23,011 nt of DNA from Pseudomonadota bacterium. GTDB lineage: Bacteria; Pseudomonadota; Alphaproteobacteria; Rhizobiales; Beijerinckiaceae. Location: positions 1 to 23,011 of the forward strand of contig JAGWRL010000213.1 of assembly GCA_028876585.1 (NCBI GenBank), written 5' to 3'. The notes under the pieces are model-generated. The model was given only the letters and a program-made list of their open reading frames with translations. It was not told the origin of the DNA and did no database searches. Position numbers and translations under genes: made by a program. Below are positions 15,154-22,494 of the stretch, one piece after another; position 1 is the first letter of the stretch; every line of letters begins with the position of its first letter.

Positions 15154-16772
15154 GCGACCGTCTCGAAGGGTTGGCGCGGCAGCGCCGCCTCGGGCACGCG
15201 CAGCAGATCGGCGTCGAGGCCGTAGCGGCGCTCGTAATATTCCGAAATCCGGCGCGTCATCGCCGCGTCCGGCTCGGGCGCGACGCGCAGGGCGCGGCCG
15301 AAGCGGTAATGGGTGAGTTCGCCGTCGCGCACGACGCAATCGCCGTCCTTCCACACCCGCGCCGCGTGGCGGAAAGTCTCCGCCAGATCGGCGCCGGGGC
15401 GATAGATCGCGACATCGGCGCGCGCGCCCGGCGCCAGATGGCCGCGATCCTTCAGGCCCAGCAGTCGCGCGGGCGCCGCGCGCGTCATGGTGGCGATCTC
15501 GCCCCAGCTATATTCGCGCGTCAGCGAGGAAAGCGTGGTGACGGCGAGCGCTTCGGCGGGCAGCTTTTCCAGCCATTGCGCCCGCACGTCGCGGCTCATC
15601 AGCAGCGCGAACAGGTCGGGATAGGCCGTGAACGGCGCGCCATTGGGATGATCGGTGGTGAAATAGACCCGATAGGGGTCGTCGATCAGCAGGAACAATT
15701 CCAGCCCGACCGCGAATTGCACCGCATTGGCGAAAGCGCCGCCGCGGTAGTTGTAGGGCATCACGCCGCCGCCGTTGGCGTCGCCGTCGATGATGACATA
15801 TTTGTTCGGCCGCGCCTGCGCGCGGGCGGAGAACTGGCGCAGCGCATCCGACGAGATCGTCACCGTCTGGCCGAACATCGCCTGGCCGACGTCGATCGTC
15901 ACGCTTTTCGCGGCGTTGACCGCTTCCGCCAGCCTCGGCGCGGCGGAGGAGAAGCCGAGCTTGCCCTCGGCGCCGTAGCCGTAGAATTGCAGATGCGCGA
16001 GATGCAGCGGCAAGCCTTCCGCCGCCGCGATGGTGTCGAGCGCGGTCTGAAAATTGCCGGGCAGGCCGAGATTGTTGCAATGGATGTGCAGCGGATGCGG
16101 CACGCCGAGTTCATGCACGGCGCGTTGCAACGCTTTCACGATCTGGCGGCTCGACACGCCGTAATGCGGCACGACGTCGTCGAAGCCGAAGCTGCGCACA
16201 TTGTCCTTGAACGCCGCCACGCCGCCGGCGTTGATCACCTTCAAGCCGAGCGCCTTGGTGGATTGCAGCGTCCAGGCGACGTGATCGCGGATCGCGTCCG
16301 GCCCGGCGCCGTCGCGCATCAGCCCCAGGCCGAAATCGTCATTGCCGAGAATGGCGAGGATCGCCTTGTCGATGACGGGCGTGTCGGCGAGTTCGAGATG
16401 GGCGTGCAGCGCGTGATGCGGCGAGATGGCGGGCTCGACGACGGTGGTGAAGCCCATTTGCGCATAGAGCCGCCCGGTCTCGAAGGTCGACCAGCCGGCG
16501 TTGGCGAGCGGCGTCGCGGCGGGCCGCGCGGCGTGGGCGCGATGCTGCTCGGGCAGCAGCAGCCGCGCGGTGTTCACGTTGGCGCCGGCGATATGGGAAT
16601 GGATGTCGATCGCGCCGGCCATGACGACGCAGCCGCGCGCATCGAAAGTTTCGTCGGCGCGGCCGTGCGCCGGCGCGGCGATCACGCTTTCGCCTTGCAG
16701 CCAGAGGTCGCCGACCTCGTCGCGCCCGTTGGCCGGATCGAGAATGCGCCCGCCGGCGATTTTCGTCAGCAT
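15141..16772 (-). CDS. fhcA: Formyltransferase/hydrolase complex subunit A (formyl-methylofuran hydrolase)
   Basis: A 543-residue amidohydrolase-superfamily protein, homologous to FwdA/FmdA. It hydrolyses formyl-methylofuran to formate and free methylofuran, the last step of H4MPT-linked formaldehyde oxidation. Candidate residues of the binuclear metal centre are His58 and His60 (DIHSHIAG), Lys178 as a carboxylated lysine (LGLKVINAGG), His231 (HIHCNN), His260 (LHLAH) and Asp374 (TTDHPNG). The ATG at 16772 overlaps the fhcB stop by seven bases. The in-frame extension towards 17000 lies inside fhcB and is not family sequence. It is the second gene of fhcBADC. Confidence 0.97.
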   Translation of the reverse strand: MLTKIAGGRILDPANGRDEVGDLWLQGESVIAAPAHGRADETFDARGCVVMAGAIDIHSHIAGANVNTARLLLPEQHRAHAARPAATPLANAGWSTFETGRLYAQMGFTTVVEPAISPHHALHAHLELADTPVIDKAILAILGNDDFGLGLMRDGAGPDAIRDHVAWTLQSTKALGLKVINAGGVAAFKDNVRSFGFDDVVPHYGVSSRQIVKALQRAVHELGVPHPLHIHCNNLGLPGNFQTALDTIAAAEGLPLHLAHLQFYGYGAEGKLGFSSAAPRLAEAVNAAKSVTIDVGQAMFGQTVTISSDALRQFSARAQARPNKYVIIDGDANGGGVMPYNYRGGAFANAVQFAVGLELFLLIDDPYRVYFTTDHPNGAPFTAYPDLFALLMSRDVRAQWLEKLPAEALAVTTLSSLTREYSWGEIATMTRAAPARLLGLKDRGHLAPGARADVAIYRPGADLAETFRHAARVWKDGDCVVRDGELTHYRFGRALRVAPEPDAAMTRRISEYYERRYGLDADLLRVPEAALPRQPFETVACPR

Positions 16773-17815
16773 GGCGGGCCGCCGAGGCGGGCGCGGATCG
16801 CCGCCAGGATTTGCGCGACGCTGCGCCCCGCCGGGGTCGCGGCGGGGTGGGCGACAAATGTTCCGACGCGCGGATCGTAGAGAATGGCGTCGTGATCGAC
16901 GCCCGGGCGCCCGACCGCGAACCGGACGCTTGCCGGCGCCTCGTCCCAGCCGATCGCGATGTGAGCCTCGCTCGCGAACGCGCTGACACGGACCACGCAA
17001 TCCGCCTCGCCGGCGGCGATCATCCGGCGCGCGTCGTAGCGCCAGGGGTCATGCTCGGGCCGGCCGCACGCGAAGCCGGTGCGCAGGGGAAAGCCGGTCA
17101 TCCAGCCGCAGACCTGCTCGACGCCGAGCGCGTCCGGCGCGGCGAGCGGCAGCGTCGAAAACCGGGTCGTCTCGTTGAGATCGCGCACGAGGCCGTGGAT
17201 CGCCTCGACGGCGAGCGGCTCCAGATCGGCCCCGCTCCACACCGCGACGCCGAATTTCGCCTCGCGCAGGCGCTTCGCCAAGGCCCGCAGCGCGTCGGGC
17301 GTGGCGGCGAGCGGGCGCAGCTTCGCCTCCGCGCGCAGGCGGGCGAGCGCCGACAGCCGCGCCACGCCGGCGCTGATCGCGATCGATTCGATCCCCGCGC
17401 GCGCGCCCGCTGAGTCGCATAGCCAGACCGTCCGCGCCCCTTGGGCGAGACGGTCGACCAGTCGCGGCGCCAAATCCGGCCAGACGTCGAACACGCCGTC
17501 GCCGATCAGCAGCAGCAGATCGGCGCGCGCGGCCTCCAGCGGCGTCGTCAGCATGGCGCCCGATTCGCGAACCGGATCGAGGTTGGTGAACAAGGCCTGC
17601 GAGTCGGCGTGGTCGAGCGCGGCGCCGGTCTGTTCGGCCAGCAGCGCGGCCTCGCGCGCCCCCGCGACATCGGCGCCGATATGGGCGAAGAGGGGCGCGG
17701 CGCTGGCGCCGAGGAGGCGCGCGGCCTCGATGACGGCGGCGTCGAACGACGCCGGCGCGCCGTCGATCCACGCGCTCGTCCCGCTCCCGTCAGGCAATTC
17801 CGTCCCCGTACGCAC
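16766..17815 (-). CDS. fhcB: Formyltransferase/hydrolase complex subunit B
   Basis: A protein of about 349 residues, homologous to the molybdopterin/tungstopterin subunit of formylmethanofuran dehydrogenase (FwdB/FmdB). The N-terminal CxxC iron-sulfur motif of the redox enzymes is absent: no cysteine occurs in the first hundred residues. This agrees with the bacterial Fhc complex, whose B subunit is known to have lost dehydrogenase function. Family stretches include WIDGAPASFDAAVIEAARLL, GDGVFDVWPDL and GWMTGFPLRTGFACGRPEHDPWRYD. The start is uncertain. The longest frame uses GTG at 17815 without a clear Shine-Dalgarno. A TTG six codons later follows GGGGACGG and may be the true start. It is the first gene of fhcBADC and is divergent from orf17. 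Confidence 0.94.
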   Translation of the reverse strand: MRTGTELPDGSGTSAWIDGAPASFDAAVIEAARLLGASAAPLFAHIGADVAGAREAALLAEQTGAALDHADSQALFTNLDPVRESGAMLTTPLEAARADLLLLIGDGVFDVWPDLAPRLVDRLAQGARTVWLCDSAGARAGIESIAISAGVARLSALARLRAEAKLRPLAATPDALRALAKRLREAKFGVAVWSGADLEPLAVEAIHGLVRDLNETTRFSTLPLAAPDALGVEQVCGWMTGFPLRTGFACGRPEHDPWRYDARRMIAAGEADCVVRVSAFASEAHIAIGWDEAPASVRFAVGRPGVDHDAILYDPRVGTFVAHPAATPAGRSVAQILAAIRARLGGPPC

Positions 17816-18047
17816 GGGCGATATTGGATACCGGTTCGGCGGCCTTGTCTATTCGGGGCCACGGGAAATTGTCCTGCCCGGCGCCGTCGCGAGCTTCCGC
17901 TTTCCCCGCTTACGTCGGGATTTGATGGGGGCGCAATATTTTCGCGCCCTACCGACTGGACAGAAAGCCTGAGCGCGTCTTGAATGGCGCGACCAGGGCT
18001 GGCGGCGTCGATTCTCGACCGGATGAAGCCCGGCGCAGGAGCGCACT
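17816..18047. promoter_or_regulatory. Divergent control region between fhcB and orf17
   Basis: A 232-base region that must hold the promoters of both C1 operons. On the plus strand TGGACA (17957-17962), a 17-base spacer and TTGAAT (17980-17985) form a plausible sigma70 promoter for orf17, with a start near 17992. Just upstream of it an inverted repeat, GGGCGC at 17929-17934 with GCGCCC at 17944-17949, encloses an AT-rich core. It is well placed for an activator or repressor. No equally good promoter was found on the minus strand for fhcB. An AGGAG lies six bases before the orf17 ATG. Confidence 0.35.
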
Positions 18048-19142
18048 ATGGGCGCGGCCGACGTGACGCAGGCGCCGACGCTGCTGCTGATTGCGGTGTC
18101 CGCCCGCGCGCTCGCCCAGGCGGCGCGGCGGGCCGGGTTCGCCCCGATCGCCATCGACGCTTTCGGCGACGAGGACACGCGGCGGGCGTGCCGCGCGACT
18201 TATGTGGTGGAGGGCGCGGTGGCGGGATTCGCGCAGGCCGAACTTGCGGGCGTCGTCGCGCGGGCCTTGCGCGACCATGCGCCGGCCGGGTTGGTCTACG
18301 GCTCCGGCTTCGACGATTGCCCCGAGCGGCTGGCGACGCTGAGTCGGCACGCGCCCGTGCTCGGATGCCCGCCCGAGGCGCTGGCGCGCGCGAAAGACCC
18401 GCGCGGCTTCGCGGCGGCCTGCGCGGCGGCGGGGATCGCCCATCCCGAGATCGGCTTTGCGGCGCCGCCGGAGGGCGCGTTGCTCAAGCGGCGCGGCGGG
18501 TCGGGCGGGACGCATATCCAGCCGGCGGAGCGGGCGCCGGGCCCCGACGAATATTGGCAAAGGCGGATCGAGGGCCGCGCCGTGTCGCTGCTGTTCTGCC
18601 TCGACGCCGGCGCGCTGACGCCGATCGCCTGGAGCGAGCAATGGACCGCGCCGTGTGCGCAGGCGCCGTTCCGCTATGGCGGCGCGGCGGGGCCGCTCGA
18701 TCTGACGCCGCCCGACGACCTCCTGCCCAGGCTCAAGGCGCTGGCGCGCGATCTCGGCCTCAGCGGGCTGGCGAGCGCGGATTTCCTCGACGACGGCGAG
18801 AGGTTCTGGCTATTGGAGCTCAACCCGCGCCCCGGCGCGACGCTCGACCTGTTCGACGACGCCGAAGACCCGCTGCTGGCGCGCCATCTCGGCGGGGTCG
18901 ACGCGCCGGTGCGGCCGCGCTCGCCGCGCGCGGCGGAGATCGTCTATGCGGAACGGGACGCGATCGCGCCGGCGGATTGGCCGGACTGGGCGGCCGACCT
19001 GCCGGCGGCGGGAACGCCGATCGTCGCGGGCGCGCCGATCTGCACGGTGAGCGCGGCAGCGGGGGATGTGGCGAGCGCGAAGGCGCGGGCGCGGGCGCGC
19101 GCCCGGCGCCTGCGCGTCGAAATTGAGGAGAACAGCCGATGA
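18048..19142 (+). CDS. ATP-grasp protein of the H4MPT/methylofuran island (Orf17 type)
   Basis: A 364-residue protein with an N-terminal Rossmann-like preATP-grasp domain (about 1-110) and an ATP-grasp fold (about 120-290). The nucleotide-binding lysine and glycine loop are seen in LLKRRGGSGGTHIQ. The metal-binding Glu/Asn strand is seen in LLELNPRPGATLDLF. ATP-grasp enzymes join a carboxylate to an amine through an acyl phosphate. In methylotrophs this gene (orf17) lies in the H4MPT island. Archaeal MfnD, an ATP-grasp tyramine-glutamate ligase of methanofuran synthesis, is a sensible functional model, so a methylofuran ligase role is likely but inferred. The ATG has AGGAG six bases upstream; the stop overlaps the mch start by four bases (ATGA). 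Confidence 0.85.
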   Translation: MGAADVTQAPTLLLIAVSARALAQAARRAGFAPIAIDAFGDEDTRRACRATYVVEGAVAGFAQAELAGVVARALRDHAPAGLVYGSGFDDCPERLATLSRHAPVLGCPPEALARAKDPRGFAAACAAAGIAHPEIGFAAPPEGALLKRRGGSGGTHIQPAERAPGPDEYWQRRIEGRAVSLLFCLDAGALTPIAWSEQWTAPCAQAPFRYGGAAGPLDLTPPDDLLPRLKALARDLGLSGLASADFLDDGERFWLLELNPRPGATLDLFDDAEDPLLARHLGGVDAPVRPRSPRAAEIVYAERDAIAPADWPDWAADLPAAGTPIVAGAPICTVSAAAGDVASAKARARARARRLRVEIEENSR

Positions 19143-20092
19143 ACGCGCATGTCAGCGTCAATCTCGGCGCGTCGAGCCGCGTCGCCGCGCTGCGCGCCGA
19201 GGCGGCGCGGCTGGGAATCGGCGTCGAGACGGGGCCGTCGGGCGAGACGCGGATCGACGCGGGGGCGCACCGGCGCGGCGGCGTCGAGGCGGGGGTGCGG
19301 ATCGCGGCGATTTGCCTGGGCGGCCTCGGCGAGGTGGCGGTAACCTCGGAGGCGACGCTCGCGCGCTGGCCGTGGACGATCTCGGTGCGCTCGTCGCAGC
19401 CGGTGCTGGCCTGTCTGGCGAGCCAATACGCCGGCTGGAGCCTGTCGCATGGCGATTTCTTCGCGCTCGGCTCCGGCCCGGCGCGGGCGCTGGCGCTGAA
19501 GGAGCCGTTGTTCGCGGAACTCGGCTATCGCGACCAGGCGGACGCCACGACGCTGGTGATCGAGAGCGGCCGCGCGCCGCCGCCCGAGGTGGTCGCCAAG
19601 GTCGCCGCCGATTGCCGCTTGCCCGCCTCGGCGCTGACGGTGATCTACGCCCCGACGCAAAGCCTCGCCGGCGCGACGCAGGTGGTGGCGCGGGTTTTGG
19701 AAGTGGCGCTGCACAAGGCGCATGCGCTGAAATTCCCGCTGGCGCGGATCGTCGACGGCATGGGTGCGGCGCCTTTGTCGCCGCCGCATCCCGATTTCAT
19801 GACCGCGATGGGGCGCACCAACGACGCGATCATCTATGGCGGCCGGGTGCATCTCTATGTCACGGGGCCGGCCGACGACGCGGGCGCGCTGGCGCAGGCG
19901 CTTCCGAGCAGCGCCTCACGCGATTACGGCGCGCCGTTCCGTGACGTGTTCAAGCGCTTCAAGGGCGATTTCTACGCCATCGACCCGATGCTGTTCTCGC
20001 CGGCGCAGATCCTCGTCACCGCGCTCGAATCGGGCGAAACCTTCCGCGCCGGCGCGGTCAGCGAGGCGCTGATCGACGCCTCGTTCGGCTGA
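19139..20092 (+). CDS. mch: Methenyltetrahydromethanopterin cyclohydrolase
   Basis: A 317-residue Mch, the family's usual length. It interconverts N5,N10-methenyl-H4MPT and N5-formyl-H4MPT, the step between the methylene dehydrogenase and the Fhc complex. Family stretches include GVEAGVRIAAICLGGLGEV, the PVLACLASQYAGWSLS region, FALGSGPARAL, LVIESGRAPP, the GRTNDAIIYGG region and the C-terminal FKGDFYAIDPMLFSPAQ. The ATG overlaps the orf17 stop, preceded by a GAGGAGAAC ribosome binding site. orf7 begins five bases after the stop. The enzyme is cytoplasmic. Confidence 0.98.
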   Translation: MNAHVSVNLGASSRVAALRAEAARLGIGVETGPSGETRIDAGAHRRGGVEAGVRIAAICLGGLGEVAVTSEATLARWPWTISVRSSQPVLACLASQYAGWSLSHGDFFALGSGPARALALKEPLFAELGYRDQADATTLVIESGRAPPPEVVAKVAADCRLPASALTVIYAPTQSLAGATQVVARVLEVALHKAHALKFPLARIVDGMGAAPLSPPHPDFMTAMGRTNDAIIYGGRVHLYVTGPADDAGALAQALPSSASRDYGAPFRDVFKRFKGDFYAIDPMLFSPAQILVTALESGETFRAGAVSEALIDASFG

Positions 20093-20097
20093 CGCGC

Positions 20098-20973
20098 TTG
20101 GCCCACATCCTGCTCGTCAGCGACACGCGCGACTGGCACGCGCGCCGCATGGAGGAGGCCTACGCCGCGCGCGGCGCGCGGGTGGCGCGGGTCAATCTGG
20201 CGGCCTGCCATTTCGCCACCGCGAGCCCGACCGGGCTGGAGCTGCCGGGCTTCGCCGCGTTGCCCGACGCGGCGCATGTGCGCACCTTGGCGGCGGGATC
20301 GTTCGAGGCGGTGACGCGCCGACTCGGCGTGCTGCACGCGCTGGCCCGGCTCGGCGTGCCGGTGATCAACGACGCGCGCGCGATCGAGGCCTGCGTCGAC
20401 AAATCGACCACGAGCTTCCTCATCGCCCGCGCCGGCCTGCCGACGCCGGAGACCTGGACGCTGGAATCGCGGGAGCAGGCGCGCGCGCTGGCGCGGCGCG
20501 AGATCGAGCGCGGGCCGCTGGTGCTGAAGCCGCTGTTCGGCGCGCAGGGCAAAGGCCTGCGGCTGATCGCCGCCGTCGACGACCTGCCCGGCCCCGAGGC
20601 GGTGGCGGGGGTCTATTATCTGCAACGGTTCGAGCCGGTGGCGGGCGACGATTTCCGCGATTTCCGCTTCTTCGTCTCGGGTGGCCGGGTGGTGGCGGCG
20701 ATGATGCGGCGGGCAAAGACCTGGATCACCAACGTCAAGCAAGGCGGCGAACCGTTCGCGGTGGCGCGCGACGCGGAGCTGGAGGCGCTGGCGCTGGCGG
20801 CGGCGCGCGCGGTGGGGGCGCAGATCGCCGGGGTCGATCTGATCGTCGGCCGCGACGGGCCGCGCGTGCTGGAGGTCAATTCGATGCCGGCCTGGAGCGG
20901 GTTGCAGAAAGTGACCGCGACCGACATCGCCGGCGAAATTGCCGCCGACGTGCTGCGCCGGATTGCGCGGTGA
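20098..20973 (+). CDS. RimK-like ATP-grasp protein (Orf7 type)
   Basis: A 291-residue ATP-grasp protein of the RimK-like group. The N-terminal domain starts AHILLVSDTRDWHARRMEEAY. The ATP-grasp core has VLKPLFGAQGKGLRLI (nucleotide-binding lysine and glycine-rich loop) and the YYLQRFEP linker. The DFRFFVSGGRVVAAMMRRA region and the metal-binding end VLEVNSMPAWSGLQKV complete it. Such enzymes add glutamate or other amino acids to carboxylates. Next to mch this is orf7 of the methylotroph island, with a probable part in building the polyglutamyl side chain of methylofuran or another C1 cofactor; that role is inferred. The first usable codon is a TTG five bases after the mch stop, with no Shine-Dalgarno, so coupling to mch is likely. 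The gene ends in a GTGA overlap with orf5. Confidence 0.85.
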   Translation: MAHILLVSDTRDWHARRMEEAYAARGARVARVNLAACHFATASPTGLELPGFAALPDAAHVRTLAAGSFEAVTRRLGVLHALARLGVPVINDARAIEACVDKSTTSFLIARAGLPTPETWTLESREQARALARREIERGPLVLKPLFGAQGKGLRLIAAVDDLPGPEAVAGVYYLQRFEPVAGDDFRDFRFFVSGGRVVAAMMRRAKTWITNVKQGGEPFAVARDAELEALALAAARAVGAQIAGVDLIVGRDGPRVLEVNSMPAWSGLQKVTATDIAGEIAADVLRRIAR

Positions 20974-21812
20974 GCCGGATCGCCGCGGCCTATCTCGCCG
21001 CCTGCGCGGCCGAACTCGACGCGCTGAAACCCGGCAACGTGCATCGCCACGCCGGCGGCCACGGCATGACGGCGGCGGATTTCGAGACGAGCGCCCGCGT
21101 CAGCGCGCCCGCGATCGCAAGCACGGGCGCCCGCGTCGGCGCGCGCGTCATCGCGGCGGTGCGGGCGACGCGGCGGGCGGTCGGGCAGAACACCAATCTC
21201 GGCATTGCGCTATTATGCGCGCCGCTCGCCGTCGCGGCGGAGCGCGGCGGAAATCTGCGCGAAAACCTCGCCGCCGCGCTGCGTGGCCTCAACGCGCGGG
21301 ACGCGCGCGACGTGTTCGCCGCGATCGCGCTGGCCAACCCCGGCGGGCTCGGCGAGGTCGCGGCCGGCGATGTGCGGACGGCGCCGACGATGTCGCTGCT
21401 TGACGCGATGGCGGCGGCGGCGGGGCGCGATTCGGTGGCGCGGCAATACGTCACGGATTTCGCCGACGTGTTCGAAACCGGGCTGCCGCTGGCGCTGCGG
21501 GCCGCGAGCGCGGTCGAGGCCGCCGAGGCGGTCTATCTCGCGTTTCTGGCGCGCGATCCCGATTCGCACGTCGGGCGCAAATATGGCTTGGCGGCGGCGC
21601 AGGCGTTGCGGGGCGAGGCGGCGCGGCGCATCGGGGAATGGAGCGGGCTCGACGCGCCGGCGCGCCGGGCGGCGATGTTGCGCTGGGACGGCGAGCTGAA
21701 AGCGCGGCGGCTGAACCCGGGAACCTCGGCTGACCTGACGGTGGCGACGGTTTTCGCCGCCGCGCTGACGAGCACGCGCGAGGAATGGCTTGCGGCCTCC
21801 CCGCAACAATGA
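20970..21812 (+). CDS. CitG-like triphosphoribosyl-dephospho-CoA synthase family protein (Orf5 type)
   Basis: A 280-residue protein of the CitG/MdcB family. Conserved stretches are ALKPGNVHRHAGGHGMTAADF near the start, QNTNLGIALLCAPLA, LANPGGLGEV and DSHVGRKYG. CitG makes the triphosphoribosyl-dephospho-CoA prosthetic group precursor by attacking ATP with a CoA derivative. In H4MPT-containing bacteria the paralogue orf5 is tied to the C1 island. There it may catalyse a related ribosyl-transfer step in cofactor assembly; the true reaction is not established. The GTG start overlaps the orf7 stop by four bases (GTGA). It is followed after 149 bases by fae. Confidence 0.88.
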   Translation: MSRIAAAYLAACAAELDALKPGNVHRHAGGHGMTAADFETSARVSAPAIASTGARVGARVIAAVRATRRAVGQNTNLGIALLCAPLAVAAERGGNLRENLAAALRGLNARDARDVFAAIALANPGGLGEVAAGDVRTAPTMSLLDAMAAAAGRDSVARQYVTDFADVFETGLPLALRAASAVEAAEAVYLAFLARDPDSHVGRKYGLAAAQALRGEAARRIGEWSGLDAPARRAAMLRWDGELKARRLNPGTSADLTVATVFAAALTSTREEWLAASPQQ

Positions 21813-21823
21813 TTGATTGTCGC

Positions 21824-21844
21824 GCGCGGCTGTTGAGGCCGCGC
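21824..21844 (+). terminator. Hairpin between orf5 and fae, possible weak terminator or processing site
   Basis: GCGCGGC (21824-21830) and GCCGCGC (21838-21844) form a 7-pair GC stem with a 7-base loop, starting 12 bases after the orf5 stop. No T-run follows, so it is not a classical intrinsic terminator. It may stabilise the upstream mRNA or separate orf5 from the strongly expressed fae. The rest of the 149-base gap shows no clear promoter. Confidence 0.35.
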
Positions 21845-21961
21845 CTATCCGGCCAACCGATCCCGCGCGCTGTGGGATGCTGAAAACAAGGATAGCCGGT
21901 TCGCGGGGCCGCCTTCATCGGGCGACGCGCGAGGCCGGAGGCCTTACCCTTGGGAGGAAAC

Positions 21962-22471
21962 ATGCCTAAGATCAACAAGTTGTGTGTTGGCGAATCGCTG
22001 GTCGGCGACGGCAACGAGGTCGCCCATATCGACCTGCTCATCGGGCCACGCGGCAGCGCCGCCGAAACCGCGTTCGCCAATGCGCTGTGCAACAACAAGG
22101 ACGGTTTCACCGCGCTGCTCGCGGTCGTGGCCCCCAATCTCGCGGTCAAACCCTCGACCGTGATGTTCAACAAGGTGACGATCAAGGGCGCCAAGCAGGC
22201 GGTGCAGATGTTCGGACCGGCGCAGTACGGCGTCGCCAAGGCGGTGGCCGATTCGGTCGCCGACGGCACGATTCCGGCCTGGGAAGCGGACGACCTGTTC
22301 ATCTGCGTCGGCGTGTTCATCCATTGGGAAGCCGCCGACGACAAGAAGATCCAGGAGTTCAATTACAAGGCCACCAAGGAAGCGCTCGAGCGCGCCGTCG
22401 CCGGCCATCCGACGCCCAACGAAGTGGTCTCCAAGCGCGAGACCGCCAAGCATCCGTTCGCCTCGAACTGA
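21962..22471 (+). CDS. fae: Formaldehyde-activating enzyme Fae
   Basis: A 169-residue Fae, the standard bacterial length. It condenses formaldehyde with H4MPT to give methylene-H4MPT and is usually one of the most abundant proteins in methylotrophs. The catalytic histidine is His22 in [16 protein letters not shown]. Other conserved stretches are [41 protein letters not shown] and [16 protein letters not shown], and the C-terminal region [20 protein letters not shown]. The ATG at 21962 has a strong GGGAGGAAA Shine-Dalgarno, fitting high expression; a TTG at 21950 falls before it and is not the start. The codon choice is more regular than in the neighbours. It is downstream of orf17-mch-orf7-orf5 and converges on pyrD with 23 bases between the stops. 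Confidence 0.98.
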   Translation: MPKINKLCVGESLVGDGNEVAHIDLLIGPRGSAAETAFANALCNNKDGFTALLAVVAPNLAVKPSTVMFNKVTIKGAKQAVQMFGPAQYGVAKAVADSVADGTIPAWEADDLFICVGVFIHWEAADDKKIQEFNYKATKEALERAVAGHPTPNEVVSKRETAKHPFASN

Positions 22472-22494
22472 CGCGCTGTCTCGACGGGGCCGGG

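Noticed and set aside
15171..16880. Plus-strand open frame of 569 codons opposite fhcA
   Set aside because: Shadow frame of fhcA. The composition is typical of complementary-strand artefacts in high-GC genomes and no motif is recognisable.
22472..22494. Shared terminator between convergent fae and pyrD
   Set aside because: The 23-base gap has no convincing stem or T-run on either strand.
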